64,000 bases of DNA, taken from positions 1 through 64,000 of IMG/VR virus record IMGVR_UViG_3300008448_000002; one strand, given 5' to 3'. Positions 9,198 through 16,631 of the stretch are shown in pieces (position 1 is the first letter of the stretch; each line of letters opens with the position of its first letter). Position numbers and translations under genes: made by a program. The notes beneath the pieces are model-generated. The model did no database searches and was not told where the DNA came from. It saw only the letters and a program-made list of their open reading frames with translations. The stretch comes from a virus.

Positions 9198-10043
9198 TTA
9201 TTGACTATATTTCAACATTATCTCTACTGTGTTCATATTCTGTATATTTTTAATGCCCAATGTTATAAGACTGAAATCCATATTTTTAACAAAATCATTA
9301 CTGATATTAAGACCATGATGGCAACAATCTGCTTTAATAAAGTCTACTCCTGTTGCCAACTGTTTTAAAATATTTTTAACATATGGTGGATTGTCAATGT
9401 CCATACAAGTATGCCCACCGATAGAATTAATTTCTTTGGCACATTCAATCGCACTGTATATTTTAGAGTATCTAATATCTTCGTTTCTATTCCCTCTATT
9501 CGCGCCAAATCCTATTTTAACAATATCTGCTCCAGTATCTAGAACTTCTTTGGCAAATACAGAGTCAATAGTATTTCCCGCCATAATAGTTGTATTCGGA
9601 TATTTACTTCTTATATGTTGTATATATTTTAGTATTGTATCACTATAACTACTACTGATGATTTCTAGGAAACTAGATGCTTCCGCTGGCATATTCGTTC
9701 GGAATAAGTCGTAATTATCAGTTGGCTCATTTACATGTAATGGATAAAATACACTATCTCCTTGATTTTGTTTATATATCTTATCCTTGTACATAATTGA
9801 TATGTTATTAATAGAAACCAGTGAATTAATCCGATTATCTTTTAAAACCTTATAGGCGGCAGAGAGTCTTCTATCTTCTACCAATCCATCATATAAAATA
9901 AACGGACTACCAGTATATACTTGTTTACTGTTTTTAAAACTATAAGAATTATTAAACTGTATAGTAGTATCAATTGGTAGTCTTAAAACTTTTTGTATTA
10001 AAACAATATCATCATAATCAATTAATTTGTTTAAACCGTTCAT
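9198..10043 (-). CDS. GMP reductase/IMP dehydrogenase-like barrel, catalytic loop altered
   Basis: 281 aa. The order of motifs follows GMP reductase: YDDIVLIQK at the N terminus, then TTIMAGNTIDS, GADIVKIGFGANRGN and AIECAKEINSIGGH. In GuaB/GuaC the segment after KIG(I/V)G carries the catalytic Cys loop (PGSVCTTR type). Here it reads ANRGNRNEDIRYSK, with no Cys, although the phosphate-binding glycines are kept. Shorter than the usual about 345 aa, with a reduced C-terminal flap. It overlaps the DUF1653 gene upstream by 4 nt. Either a non-catalytic purine-binding barrel or an enzyme with changed chemistry. Confidence 0.7.
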   Translation of the reverse strand: MNGLNKLIDYDDIVLIQKVLRLPIDTTIQFNNSYSFKNSKQVYTGSPFILYDGLVEDRRLSAAYKVLKDNRINSLVSINNISIMYKDKIYKQNQGDSVFYPLHVNEPTDNYDLFRTNMPAEASSFLEIISSSYSDTILKYIQHIRSKYPNTTIMAGNTIDSVFAKEVLDTGADIVKIGFGANRGNRNEDIRYSKIYSAIECAKEINSIGGHTCMDIDNPPYVKNILKQLATGVDFIKADCCHHGLNISNDFVKNMDFSLITLGIKNIQNMNTVEIMLKYSQ

Positions 10044-10252
10044 TGGGAATCCTTTAATAATGTAAATCGGGGCACAGTAACTTCGTTATATATTACCATA
10101 GATGTAAATTCTTGTAAAGTTCTAACCCATAATTGTTCTTCATTTATATTTCTATAAATTACAACATCTTCATTATCAGAGTTTTTGGCAAAGTCAACAA
10201 CTATGTAAATATTTCCTTTGAAATGCCTATATAGTTGATTTTTCTGTATCAT
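10040..10252 (-). CDS. DUF1653-family small protein
   Basis: 70 aa. LYRHFKGNIYIVVDFAKNS, then a VVIYRN strand and LWVRTLQEF, the pattern of the DUF1653 family (small beta-barrel proteins, function unknown). Its ATG overlaps the next gene as ATGA, so the two are likely translationally coupled. A sigma70-type promoter lies 12 nt upstream. Confidence 0.7.
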   Translation of the reverse strand: MIQKNQLYRHFKGNIYIVVDFAKNSDNEDVVIYRNINEEQLWVRTLQEFTSMVIYNEVTVPRFTLLKDSQ

Positions 10253-10264
10253 AAGAATTAGAGT

Positions 10265-10292
10265 TTATATGATTAATAATATTACTGTCAAT
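10265..10292 (-). promoter_or_regulatory. Sigma70-type early promoter with very short leader
   Basis: TTGACA (10292-10287), 16-nt spacer, TATAAA (10270-10265) on the minus strand. Only 12 nt separate the -10 box from the ATG at 10252 and no Shine-Dalgarno fits in that leader. Confidence 0.6.
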
Positions 10293-10299
10293 ATAAAAC

Positions 10300-10581
10300 T
10301 TATCCAAAAACAGTGTTACAACCTGTCATTACTCTGCTACCACAAGAAACAGGGTCGCCTATTCTTCCTACTTGTAAACCATTGGCAAATACAGTTGAGC
10401 TTCCTGCCGATAAATTACCAGCGTGACAATCACTCGATGAACAATGTACTGCCCATAAATCACCTTGACGATGTACTGCCCTACCTTCTACAAAAACATC
10501 GGGTGAACCTTGTATATTCTGCCTAGATGGATAAGAAGGATGTCCCGTACATAAATCCCCAAATCTCGTAATAGCGGTCAT
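10300..10581 (-). CDS. PAAR-repeat baseplate spike-tip protein (gp5.4-like)
   Basis: 93 aa from the ATG at 10581, which overlaps the upstream stop as ATGA; the longer open frame upstream is discarded. Contains the PAAR pattern TRFGDLCTGH, GSPDVFVEG, VHRQGD, GSSTVFANG, GRIGDPVSCG and TGCNTVFG. PAAR proteins form the sharpened metal-binding cone on the central spike (T4 gp5.4). His/Cys residues at GHPS, HRQGD, AVHC, CHAG and VSCG could hold the metal. The upstream 283-aa protein is probably a baseplate partner. Confidence 0.85.
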   Translation of the reverse strand: MTAITRFGDLCTGHPSYPSRQNIQGSPDVFVEGRAVHRQGDLWAVHCSSSDCHAGNLSAGSSTVFANGLQVGRIGDPVSCGSRVMTGCNTVFG

Positions 10582-11429
10582 ATGTTTAAGACTTTTCTTA
10601 ATGCTGGTGTAGCAATTTCTGCCAATAAACTTGCGGCGCAAGGGTCAGATGGTAAGAAACATAATAAATTACTCAGTCCCAATCTTCCCGCTTCTAGTAA
10701 GGCGGCGGCAAGTTTATCAACTTCATCTAATACCAAAGTCAATAGTTTTCCAACAGAGGCGGCAATAGCATCAATCTTATCAAACAACTCTCCGAGTAAT
10801 TCATCTTTTACTGTACTTGCTATTAACAATATAAGACTTTCTATTTGATTTTGTATCTTGGCAATAAAATTAGCACCTTTTCCTAGAATACTACCAAAAA
10901 AATCACCAAAGTTCAAACAAGGGTCAACTAAGTTGAATAATTTCGCCTGTAGTCCAGCACTTGCCTGTGCCAGTCCTATACATCCCGCCAAGTTTGCTAT
11001 TAGCATATTAGTATGAGTTTTAAAATTATTCAATACTTGTTCTGCCTGTGATAATTTTCCTAATATTTCTGGAAACTTTGCCGCCCATTCTTCAAAAAGA
11101 TTCTTATCATCATTACTTGGTGTATACGTTGGTATGCCACCAGCAGATACTTTTGGTCTACCTGCCGCTGCGATTTCATCAAATGTCTTTTGTAGAGAAC
11201 CCTTGGCGTTGTTAATACCTGTTATAGCATCATCAGTGGCACATTCTCTTGGATTATATATAGCACCTTCTGCCATATTTTTAGTAGGAAAGTTTCTAAC
11301 AATATTTCTATAATCTTCTAAAATATCATCTGATGGGTCAATCATAGATTTTCTGGTGTTCAATGAACAATCTGATAAACCTGGATTATATATTGCCGAT
11401 GCTAATGCGGCTAGATTTGGTCTTGCCAT
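10578..11429 (-). CDS. Putative baseplate-associated protein
   Basis: 283 aa. N-terminal MARPNLAALASAIYNP, then a long Ala/Leu-rich helical region (about 150-260) with LASTVKDELLGELF-like amphipathic helices, and several Cys residues (SDCS, PRECA, AGCIG, DPCLN, LCFLPSDPC). No family is recognised. Translational coupling with the PAAR gene suggests a spike-assembly or baseplate function. A GGAGAAGAAAG ribosome site precedes the ATG. Confidence 0.55.
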   Translation of the reverse strand: MARPNLAALASAIYNPGLSDCSLNTRKSMIDPSDDILEDYRNIVRNFPTKNMAEGAIYNPRECATDDAITGINNAKGSLQKTFDEIAAAGRPKVSAGGIPTYTPSNDDKNLFEEWAAKFPEILGKLSQAEQVLNNFKTHTNMLIANLAGCIGLAQASAGLQAKLFNLVDPCLNFGDFFGSILGKGANFIAKIQNQIESLILLIASTVKDELLGELFDKIDAIAASVGKLLTLVLDEVDKLAAALLEAGRLGLSNLLCFLPSDPCAASLLAEIATPALRKVLNI

Positions 11430-11731
11430 TCTTTCTTCTCCACAAAGGTCACTTCATTGTTAAACACAAACTCGTCTTTTAAAGGATTTCCCTCTTCATC
11501 TTTTTTGCTATTCATCCAAATAGAATAATAGTATCCTTTTCTTGATTCTGGCAATTTACTAGTATCAAGCATAATGTGTTTTTCGCTTCTTATTGTAAGA
11601 TTTTCGTTAGATATAATAGTAAAGTTATCCTTTAAAATCAACTGATTAGTATTTAAATCAACACTGAATGTTGATGTTTCTATTTTACCAGTATATAATA
11701 GTTTAATTAGTTTTACAATTCTTTTAATCAT
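11411..11731 (-). CDS. Small beta-rich protein, possibly baseplate
   Basis: 106 aa from MIKRIVKLIKLLY; this ATG sits inside the last codons of the upstream gene (stop at 11724). The frame is open to 11761, but that part lies within the upstream gene. The middle part LILKDNFTIISNENLTIRS has the alternating strands of gp5 C-terminal or DUF2345-like beta-prisms. The last residues overlap the start of the 283-aa gene. Function inferred from location only. Confidence 0.5.
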   Translation of the reverse strand: MIKRIVKLIKLLYTGKIETSTFSVDLNTNQLILKDNFTIISNENLTIRSEKHIMLDTSKLPESRKGYYYSIWMNSKKDEEGNPLKDEFVFNNEVTFVEKKEWQDQI

Positions 11732-12005
11732 TATCAAATACTTTTTTATTATATAATTCAACTACCTCATTAGAGGGTACTGTTGGTACAATAACTCTGT
11801 CAACTGGTATATTAATCGTGGTTGTTGGTAGAGCACCCTTTAACCAAGGAATTAAAATTGTATGGTCATCAACTATATTAACCATGAACGTATTTTTAAG
11901 TTGATAAAAATACTCTACCGTATCAATTGATTGACCAATAATTTCTTCGCCTGTTACTAGTTTAAGCAATATGATAGCATTGCTTTTTGGTTTTAAAACT
12001 AACAT
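11724..12005 (-). CDS. Sm-like (LSm-fold) conserved phage protein
   Basis: 93 aa. NAIILLKLVTGEEIIGQ is followed by a YFYQLKNTFMV strand, LIPWLKG and IPVDRVIVP, the arrangement of Sm1/Sm2-type strands seen in short proteins of marine T4-like phages. It directly abuts nrdB (stop at 12006). RNA binding is suggested by the fold but not shown. Confidence 0.6.
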   Translation of the reverse strand: MLVLKPKSNAIILLKLVTGEEIIGQSIDTVEYFYQLKNTFMVNIVDDHTILIPWLKGALPTTTINIPVDRVIVPTVPSNEVVELYNKKVFDND

Positions 12006-13010
12006 TTAAAAATCCTCATCAAACTTAACTTCACCAGAAACGCCTTTTTGATAGGCAACAACTGTTCTTTCAAAGAAGTTGGTGTTTTCCGCCATATCTT
12101 GTAGAATCATGAAGGGAAAAGGATTATTAGAATTGTATTTTTTATCCATACCCAATCTTACCAATCGTAAATCGGCAACATATTCAAGGTATTCCTTCAT
12201 TTCTGTCTTTGATAATCCAGCAATACCAAGTTCTAATACGTCTTCAGAAAATTGTAATTCTGCTTGTATGGCATCTTCTAACATGTCTAATATTTGTTGT
12301 TTAATGTCATCATCCCACAAATGAGGGTACTCTTGTTTAATCACATCAACTAATTCAAAGGCAAAGTTCATATGTCCCGTTTCATCGCGGAAAATCCAAT
12401 TTGTTATTGAACCAAGTCCATGAAGTAATCCTTTGCTTCTCAAATAATAAACATATGAAAATGCTCCAAAAAAGAACAATCCCTCGATGGCCGCCGCAAA
12501 AGTCACAACATTCATCAAAAATACCTTCTTTTGTTCATCGGTATCACATTTTTTAATTTTTGACATGGTTGCTATCCATTTAAAACAAAAGTCTGCCTTT
12601 GTTTTAATACTTGGAATAGTTTCAATAGCCTTAAACATTTCATTTTTTTCATTGTCATCGGATACATAATTATCTAGTAACAATAGATATGCTTCAATAT
12701 GCTGCATCTCTTCAAACAACTGTCTGCCATAATACATTCTTGCTTCTGGAGAATTAACATGTTTGTATAGAGATAATACGAGATTATTACCAACAATAGT
12801 ATCACCTGTGGCAAAAAATGCCACTAAGCGACTAATTACATGCTTTTCTGCTGGTGTTAATTTATCTCTTAAGTCTGCTATATCAGTAACAAAAGATACT
12901 TCGTCTACTGTCCATGTATTCTTAATGGCATCTTTGTAATGTTGAAAAAATGAAGGGTATTTCATTGGTCTTAGTGTTAATTCAAATCCTGGTTCTAAAA
13001 TGCCTGTCAT
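12006..13010 (-). CDS. nrdB: Ribonucleoside-diphosphate reductase subunit beta
   Basis: 334 aa, usual length for R2. Makes and holds the tyrosyl radical used by NrdA to reduce ribonucleotides to deoxynucleotides. Visible diiron ligands: Asp70 in FFATGD, Glu101 and His104 in FEEMQH, a Glu in AAAIEG and the ExxH of DETGH. Tyr108, four residues after His104, is at the radical-Tyr position, so this is a Tyr-type rather than Phe-type R2. AAGGAAA precedes the ATG. It is separated from nrdA by gp43 and the micro-gene run. Confidence 0.95.
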   Translation of the reverse strand: MTGILEPGFELTLRPMKYPSFFQHYKDAIKNTWTVDEVSFVTDIADLRDKLTPAEKHVISRLVAFFATGDTIVGNNLVLSLYKHVNSPEARMYYGRQLFEEMQHIEAYLLLLDNYVSDDNEKNEMFKAIETIPSIKTKADFCFKWIATMSKIKKCDTDEQKKVFLMNVVTFAAAIEGLFFFGAFSYVYYLRSKGLLHGLGSITNWIFRDETGHMNFAFELVDVIKQEYPHLWDDDIKQQILDMLEDAIQAELQFSEDVLELGIAGLSKTEMKEYLEYVADLRLVRLGMDKKYNSNNPFPFMILQDMAENTNFFERTVVAYQKGVSGEVKFDEDF

Positions 13011-13088
13011 TATTATTTCCTTTTTATATGTAAGTATATTTATTCTTTATATAATCCTATAATAACCCATTTTTATATAAAAATCTAT

Positions 13089-13520
13089 TTAAAAATATTG
13101 TATTTTATGTCTGAGGGGACGATTAATCATATTGTCCCATAAATTATCCCGCATATCTTTACTACAAAATATTTCATTACAAACTAAATCATCGGGAAAT
13201 GATTCTATATTAAAACAATGATTCATGACTAATTTGTCTATTTTATTATTTTTTCCAAAATTACTAATTTCCCCATAGTAAAATAAAGCAGATTGGGCAG
13301 AAAATCCATCAGGTGTCTTTCTTGCGCTAAAAATGGATATATTATTACAAGTAAAATTAGAATAATTTTCAAATATACTGTGGTATATGTATGAATTATC
13401 AAACTTTATATATCCATCTCGTATTAGCTCTGAATGTACACTTTTTCCATGCCAACCATAATCAAGATAGTTTTTTTTAAATATTTTATAATTTTTTTTC
13501 GACATTGTTATTGTATTCAT
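13089..13520 (-). CDS. Member of the phage N-tag family (143 aa)
   Basis: Begins MNTITMSKKNYKIF, fitting the shared pattern M-x-x-hydrophobic-x-(I/T/M)-x4-(Y/F)-x2-(L/F) found in the genes from 13534 to 15550, at 19731-20870 and at 46946. The C-terminal third (KLVMNHCFNIESFPDDLV) resembles the LRR-type LPDxL repeat of the larger relatives. A TAGGAAAA ribosome site supports the start. Function unknown. Confidence 0.6.
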   Translation of the reverse strand: MNTITMSKKNYKIFKKNYLDYGWHGKSVHSELIRDGYIKFDNSYIYHSIFENYSNFTCNNISIFSARKTPDGFSAQSALFYYGEISNFGKNNKIDKLVMNHCFNIESFPDDLVCNEIFCSKDMRDNLWDNMINRPLRHKIQYF

Positions 13521-13533
13521 AATTTTTCCTACA

Positions 13534-13716
13534 TTATTCTATTACTAACAAAGGTGTTGACAAAGGTCTGCCGCGACTATCACGAAGTCGGTCACTAAAA
13601 GCATACATTTTACTGCGCTCGCTCCATTTGAATAAATGTAATGTATCTTTGGTGTGTGATAAATCAACACTTTTAAATATATCATAGATAGATTGTTCGA
13701 GTATAGTAGTTTTCAT
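13534..13716 (-). CDS. Micro-gene 11 of the run (60 aa)
   Basis: MKTTILEQSIYDIF start fits the N-tag pattern. Basic C-terminal half (SDRLRDSRGRPLS). The ATG overlaps the stop of the preceding micro-gene as ATGA, implying coupled translation. Unknown function. Confidence 0.55.
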   Translation of the reverse strand: MKTTILEQSIYDIFKSVDLSHTKDTLHLFKWSERSKMYAFSDRLRDSRGRPLSTPLLVIE

Positions 13717-13874
13717 AATACTTTTCCGTTAAGTATTACCTCGATAGAAAGTTTTTTATGTTTATGTGAAATTATTATTGTAAACCATCCCTCTTTTATA
13801 GAATGATTAAAGATAGTAACATCCTTTCTAAGTAAGGTTTTATAACATCTTGATTTAATACATAATTTTTTCAT
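13713..13874 (-). CDS. Micro-gene 10 of the run (53 aa)
   Basis: MKKLCIKSRCYKTL start fits the N-tag pattern. It ends in a beta-strand closing with LNGKVL, like the GKLI and GKLL endings of the genes at 15104 and 15329. ATGA overlaps at both ends. It is short but bounded exactly by its neighbours. Confidence 0.5.
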   Translation of the reverse strand: MKKLCIKSRCYKTLLRKDVTIFNHSIKEGWFTIIISHKHKKLSIEVILNGKVL

Positions 13875-14035
13875 AAGATTTTATATGGTATATCGAACGA
13901 AAAACACTTTTCCATTGTTTGATATTCCCAAATATCAAGATATCCTTCCTTCAAAAATAATTTTGGAAACCTTGGATATGTTTGAACACTCCTTAACCTT
14001 TGATATCGTTTATTTGTAATGCCAATTATTATCAT
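13871..14035 (-). CDS. Micro-gene 9 of the run (54 aa)
   Basis: Begins MIIIGITNKRYQRL, a clear match to the shared N-terminal pattern. The frame is open slightly further upstream from a TTG, but the ATG at 14035 is preferred because it restores the motif at position 1. The stop overlaps the next ATG. Confidence 0.5.
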   Translation of the reverse strand: MIIIGITNKRYQRLRSVQTYPRFPKLFLKEGYLDIWEYQTMEKCFSFDIPYKIL

Positions 14036-14183
14036 AAATATAAACCGTTTCAAAATGGCGACAAGAAATCTTTAAAAATGTACTCTTCTCGTTATGTATA
14101 GATAAAATATAACAATTATCTGGGTTATACCCTCCAATAGAAAGTTTATTATAGTTGATAAATGATAAATTTAAAGTGACCAT
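14010..14183 (-). CDS. Micro-gene 8 of the run (57 aa)
   Basis: MVTLNLSFINYNKL start fits the N-tag pattern; later ISCRHFETVYIYD resembles the ending DTVYIKGKLI of the gene at 15104. Overlaps the following micro-gene by 26 nt. Unknown function. Confidence 0.45.
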   Translation of the reverse strand: MVTLNLSFINYNKLSIGGYNPDNCYILSIHNEKSTFLKISCRHFETVYIYDNNWHYK

Positions 14184-14353
14184 AAAATCCTACTGCGAAT
14201 GAGAACTGGCATAGAATAACTAAATATAACCTCAAAGAAAATATTATCGTTTAAAGAGTTTAGAGAAGATTTACATGGATTTAAACAATCATTAAAGTAG
14301 TTCGTATCTAATAATATAGTATATTCTTCCTCTGTCATTCCAAATACTATCAT
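14171..14353 (-). CDS. Micro-gene 7 of the run (60 aa)
   Basis: MIVFGMTEEEYTIL start; shares FGxTxExY with the gene at 14508 and also the CLNPCKSSLNSLNDNI segment, similar to that gene's CKDSCYSQLKSSNHSI. A diverged duplicate of it. Confidence 0.5.
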   Translation of the reverse strand: MIVFGMTEEEYTILLDTNYFNDCLNPCKSSLNSLNDNIFFEVIFSYSMPVLIRSRILWSL

Positions 14354-14511
14354 AGAATATGTCCATAAATAAGTCCTTGATGGCTGTATGCCGAATCAAT
14401 ATAAGAATATGTCATGGTAAAGTTTAATTTTCCATATGATATTCTAAAAACATAAATATTCTCATATTTCAATAATTTATAATTTTCATTATTTATTCCC
14501 AAGGTTTTCAT
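14350..14511 (-). CDS. Micro-gene 6 of the run (53 aa)
   Basis: MKTLGINNENYKLL start fits the N-tag pattern; the rest is aromatic- and Ser-rich (MTYSYIDSAYSHQG). Its ATG overlaps the stop of the gene at 14508 and its stop overlaps the ATG at 14353. Confidence 0.45.
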   Translation of the reverse strand: MKTLGINNENYKLLKYENIYVFRISYGKLNFTMTYSYIDSAYSHQGLIYGHIL

Positions 14512-14687
14512 AGAAGAATCGTGCTACCAGTTGTTACTGGCCACTTACAATATTTACAACTAACTAGTAAATAAATACTATGATTTGATGATTTTAACTG
14601 TGAATAACAACTATCTTTACAATTTTCATCACATTGTCGCTTTGATAAGTCATAATAATCTTCTTTTGTTATTCCAAATATTTTCAT
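14508..14687 (-). CDS. Micro-gene 5 of the run, Cys-rich (59 aa)
   Basis: MKIFGITKEDYYDL start, then CDENCKDSC and CKYCKWP, giving five Cys in about 30 residues, a possible small zinc site. ATGA junctions at both ends. Confidence 0.5.
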   Translation of the reverse strand: MKIFGITKEDYYDLSKRQCDENCKDSCYSQLKSSNHSIYLLVSCKYCKWPVTTGSTILL

Positions 14688-14884
14688 ATTATATTATAAT
14701 ACCAAAATGATATTTCCTTTCCTTCTTTACTTATCGCCATCAAATCCAATGAATAATTGCGTTTAACCGCCTTACGAATATAATATCTCATTCTTGTCAT
14801 GTCAACTGTTTTCAGTTGTTCATAAACTTGAATGGGCGTTGCTTTAGTATCGGGGCTGCTATCATCAATCATCAAAGTTTTCAT
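14684..14884 (-). CDS. Micro-gene 4 of the run (66 aa)
   Basis: MKTLMIDDSSPDTKATP start; a weak fit to the family tag, with VYEQLKTV displaced by an insertion. Central basic stretch MRYYIRKAVKRNY. Overlaps both neighbours. Confidence 0.5.
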   Translation of the reverse strand: MKTLMIDDSSPDTKATPIQVYEQLKTVDMTRMRYYIRKAVKRNYSLDLMAISKEGKEISFWYYNII

Positions 14885-15107
14885 AATCTTCTAGTACCTC
14901 ATCAATGGTAATAATTTCTTTCAGCCCCACTCCGTTTTGATTAAAACAATGTATTGTGATACCATCTGTTGTAAAAACTCGTATTACATCATTACCATCA
15001 GGAATTATTCTTTTTAGATTTTCAAAAGTATCACCTATATAAGTATGAGTATTTTTCCCAACATCATTCCAAAGGTCACATGTTTTATTAATGATTAAAG
15101 TTTTCAT
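14865..15107 (-). CDS. Micro-gene 3 of the run (80 aa)
   Basis: MKTLIINKTCDLWNDV start, beta-rich core (VIRVFTTDGITIHCFN), acidic tail (DEVLEDYENFDD). N terminus only partly fits the family tag. Overlaps the genes on both sides. Confidence 0.55.
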   Translation of the reverse strand: MKTLIINKTCDLWNDVGKNTHTYIGDTFENLKRIIPDGNDVIRVFTTDGITIHCFNQNGVGLKEIITIDEVLEDYENFDD

Positions 15108-15313
15108 ATTAGTTTTCCCTTAATATAAACAGTATCAAAGTCTATAAAAGTATCGTTTCCCCATGTACATTTAAATAGCATATATGTATTGTCCTTATCA
15201 GCAAATGTATGTACATCCGAAGTATACAAGGAATACATGACCGCATAACAATAGTCAATATCCATTTCAATTAACTTGTTATATTCATCAACGGTTGTAG
15301 TAAAACATCTCAT
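15104..15313 (-). CDS. Micro-gene 2 of the run (69 aa)
   Basis: MRCFTTTVDEYNKL is nearly the same as MKIFTTTIDEFNRL of the gene at 15329, and both end DTxxxxGKL(I/L), so they are a recent tandem duplicate pair. Confidence 0.6.
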   Translation of the reverse strand: MRCFTTTVDEYNKLIEMDIDYCYAVMYSLYTSDVHTFADKDNTYMLFKCTWGNDTFIDFDTVYIKGKLI

Positions 15314-15328
15314 TTTAAATCACTGTTT

Positions 15329-15550
15329 TCATAATAATTTTCCGTCAACAAATATTGTATCGTGGTCCATCCAAACCCCATCAGAAATAAATTTGTAACG
15401 CATTACCATAAATGTGTCATTTTTATTTTCGGACTGTATTTCATAGTCTCTCCAGTCTTTCTTCATTAAATAACAAGAAACCCGATGATGTATCATGTTT
15501 ATTTCTTTTAAACGATTAAATTCATCAATAGTTGTAGTAAATATCTTCAT
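15329..15550 (-). CDS. Micro-gene 1 of the run (73 aa)
   Basis: The start is taken at MKIFTTTIDEF (15550) because that aligns with the paralogue at 15104 and sits right at the stop of gp43 exon 2 (15552). The frame is open upstream but only inside gp43. First gene of the overlapping micro-gene run. Confidence 0.6.
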   Translation of the reverse strand: MKIFTTTIDEFNRLKEINMIHHRVSCYLMKKDWRDYEIQSENKNDTFMVMRYKFISDGVWMDHDTIFVDGKLL

Positions 15551-15551
15551 T

Positions 15552-16631
15552 TTAAAACTCAAATAAACTTTCAAAAATAGCAGTTTCTTTAGTAAGGTTT
15601 AAATCCCAATTTAATACACCTATCATATTTTCTAGTTTATCGTCAATGACTTTTTCCTCCATTGTAGAATCATCAAACGGCATATCTTTAAACCATTCTG
15701 GCAAATGCGGTTCATCAATAGGATACGCAATACTATTGATGCCATATGTATTGGGTTTCAATTTACAAACAATAATCTTCTGTCCATCACCGATATCCAT
15801 TGAATAGTTATCATGAAATACTTTTTTCATCATATTCCAATTAATACTTGCTTGTACCTGCCATGGTATTGTAAATCCCTTCGGTTTAAATCCTTTTTTT
15901 GTATTTTCTTCTATTTTTTGTGCGTAGACAGTCAACCCATTAACTTTTTTCGGTGAGCCTTTTTCCCATCCTGGTCTGCTTTTAAACTCTCTTCTAAAAT
16001 GTTTAATATAATCAATAATATCTTCAATGGGAGAATCCTTCAATACTTCCATTAAAACATGCTTAAGAAAGTCTTGTATAACTTTAGGAGTGTCGCTGCG
16101 CTTTAAATCAATACCCATTGCTTTTAATGAGCCAACCCCATTAGAATCTTGTCTGATGCCTTCCTTATCATATACAAGCATGGCATATCGCTTCTTCTTA
16201 ATGAATAATGCTCTACTTGCTATATTTTCTCTTGAACATTTAATAATTGATGCCTCTTGTTCGGAGCAGTTAAATGTTTTAATCATGAAGTCTTTAAAAC
16301 TATCACTTACTCTATTGGCAACACCATCATATAATTCAATGATTGTTTCTTTATCATCTAGCAAATGTTTATCTTCTTCACTTAATGCTGGTGCTATTGA
16401 GAAAATACAACTATCAGTATCAGAATAAATATTAACCTTTGAATTATGATTATATTCTCCGATTAATTCGTAAGATAGTTGGCTATTCATATGTTTGGCA
16501 ATGCTTCTACCTGTCAATGTAACTGATTGTCCTATTCTTTGGTCAAAGAATCTACAAAACTCATTGAGTAGAGCACCATAAAGGCTGTTAAGTAAGATTT
16601 TCGTTTTTTGTTCGCATGAGGTCGTTAATCT
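15552..16631 (-). CDS. 43: DNA polymerase gp43, exon 2 (C-terminal part)
   Basis: About 359 aa. Family B polymerase motif B KILLNSLYG, motif C YSDTDSC with both catalytic Asp, then KKRYAML and the thumb region, ending FESLFEF like the clamp-binding tail of T4 gp43. On its own it lacks an N-terminal half, which is exon 1 at 18102-19730; the two are separated by a group I intron. The ATG at 16634 is probably intronic; an in-frame U/G splice gives exon 2 starting at or near 16631. The exact splice base is uncertain within about 25 nt. Confidence 0.9.
   Translation of the reverse strand, partial: RLTTSCEQKTKILLNSLYGALLNEFCRFFDQRIGQSVTLTGRSIAKHMNSQLSYELIGEYNHNSKVNIYSDTDSCIFSIAPALSEEDKHLLDDKETIIELYDGVANRVSDSFKDFMIKTFNCSEQEASIIKCSRENIASRALFIKKKRYAMLVYDKEGIRQDSNGVGSLKAMGIDLKRSDTPKVIQDFLKHVLMEVLKDSPIEDIIDYIKHFRREFKSRPGWEKGSPKKVNGLTVYAQKIEENTKKGFKPKGFTIPWQVQASINWNMMKKVFHDNYSMDIGDGQKIIVCKLKPNTYGINSIAYPIDEPHLPEWFKDMPFDDSTMEEKVIDDKLENMIGVLNWDLNLTKETAIFESLFEF

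Noticed and set aside
12006-13010. Phe-type (class Ic) NrdB
   Set aside because: Tyr108 occupies the radical position four residues after the ligand His104.
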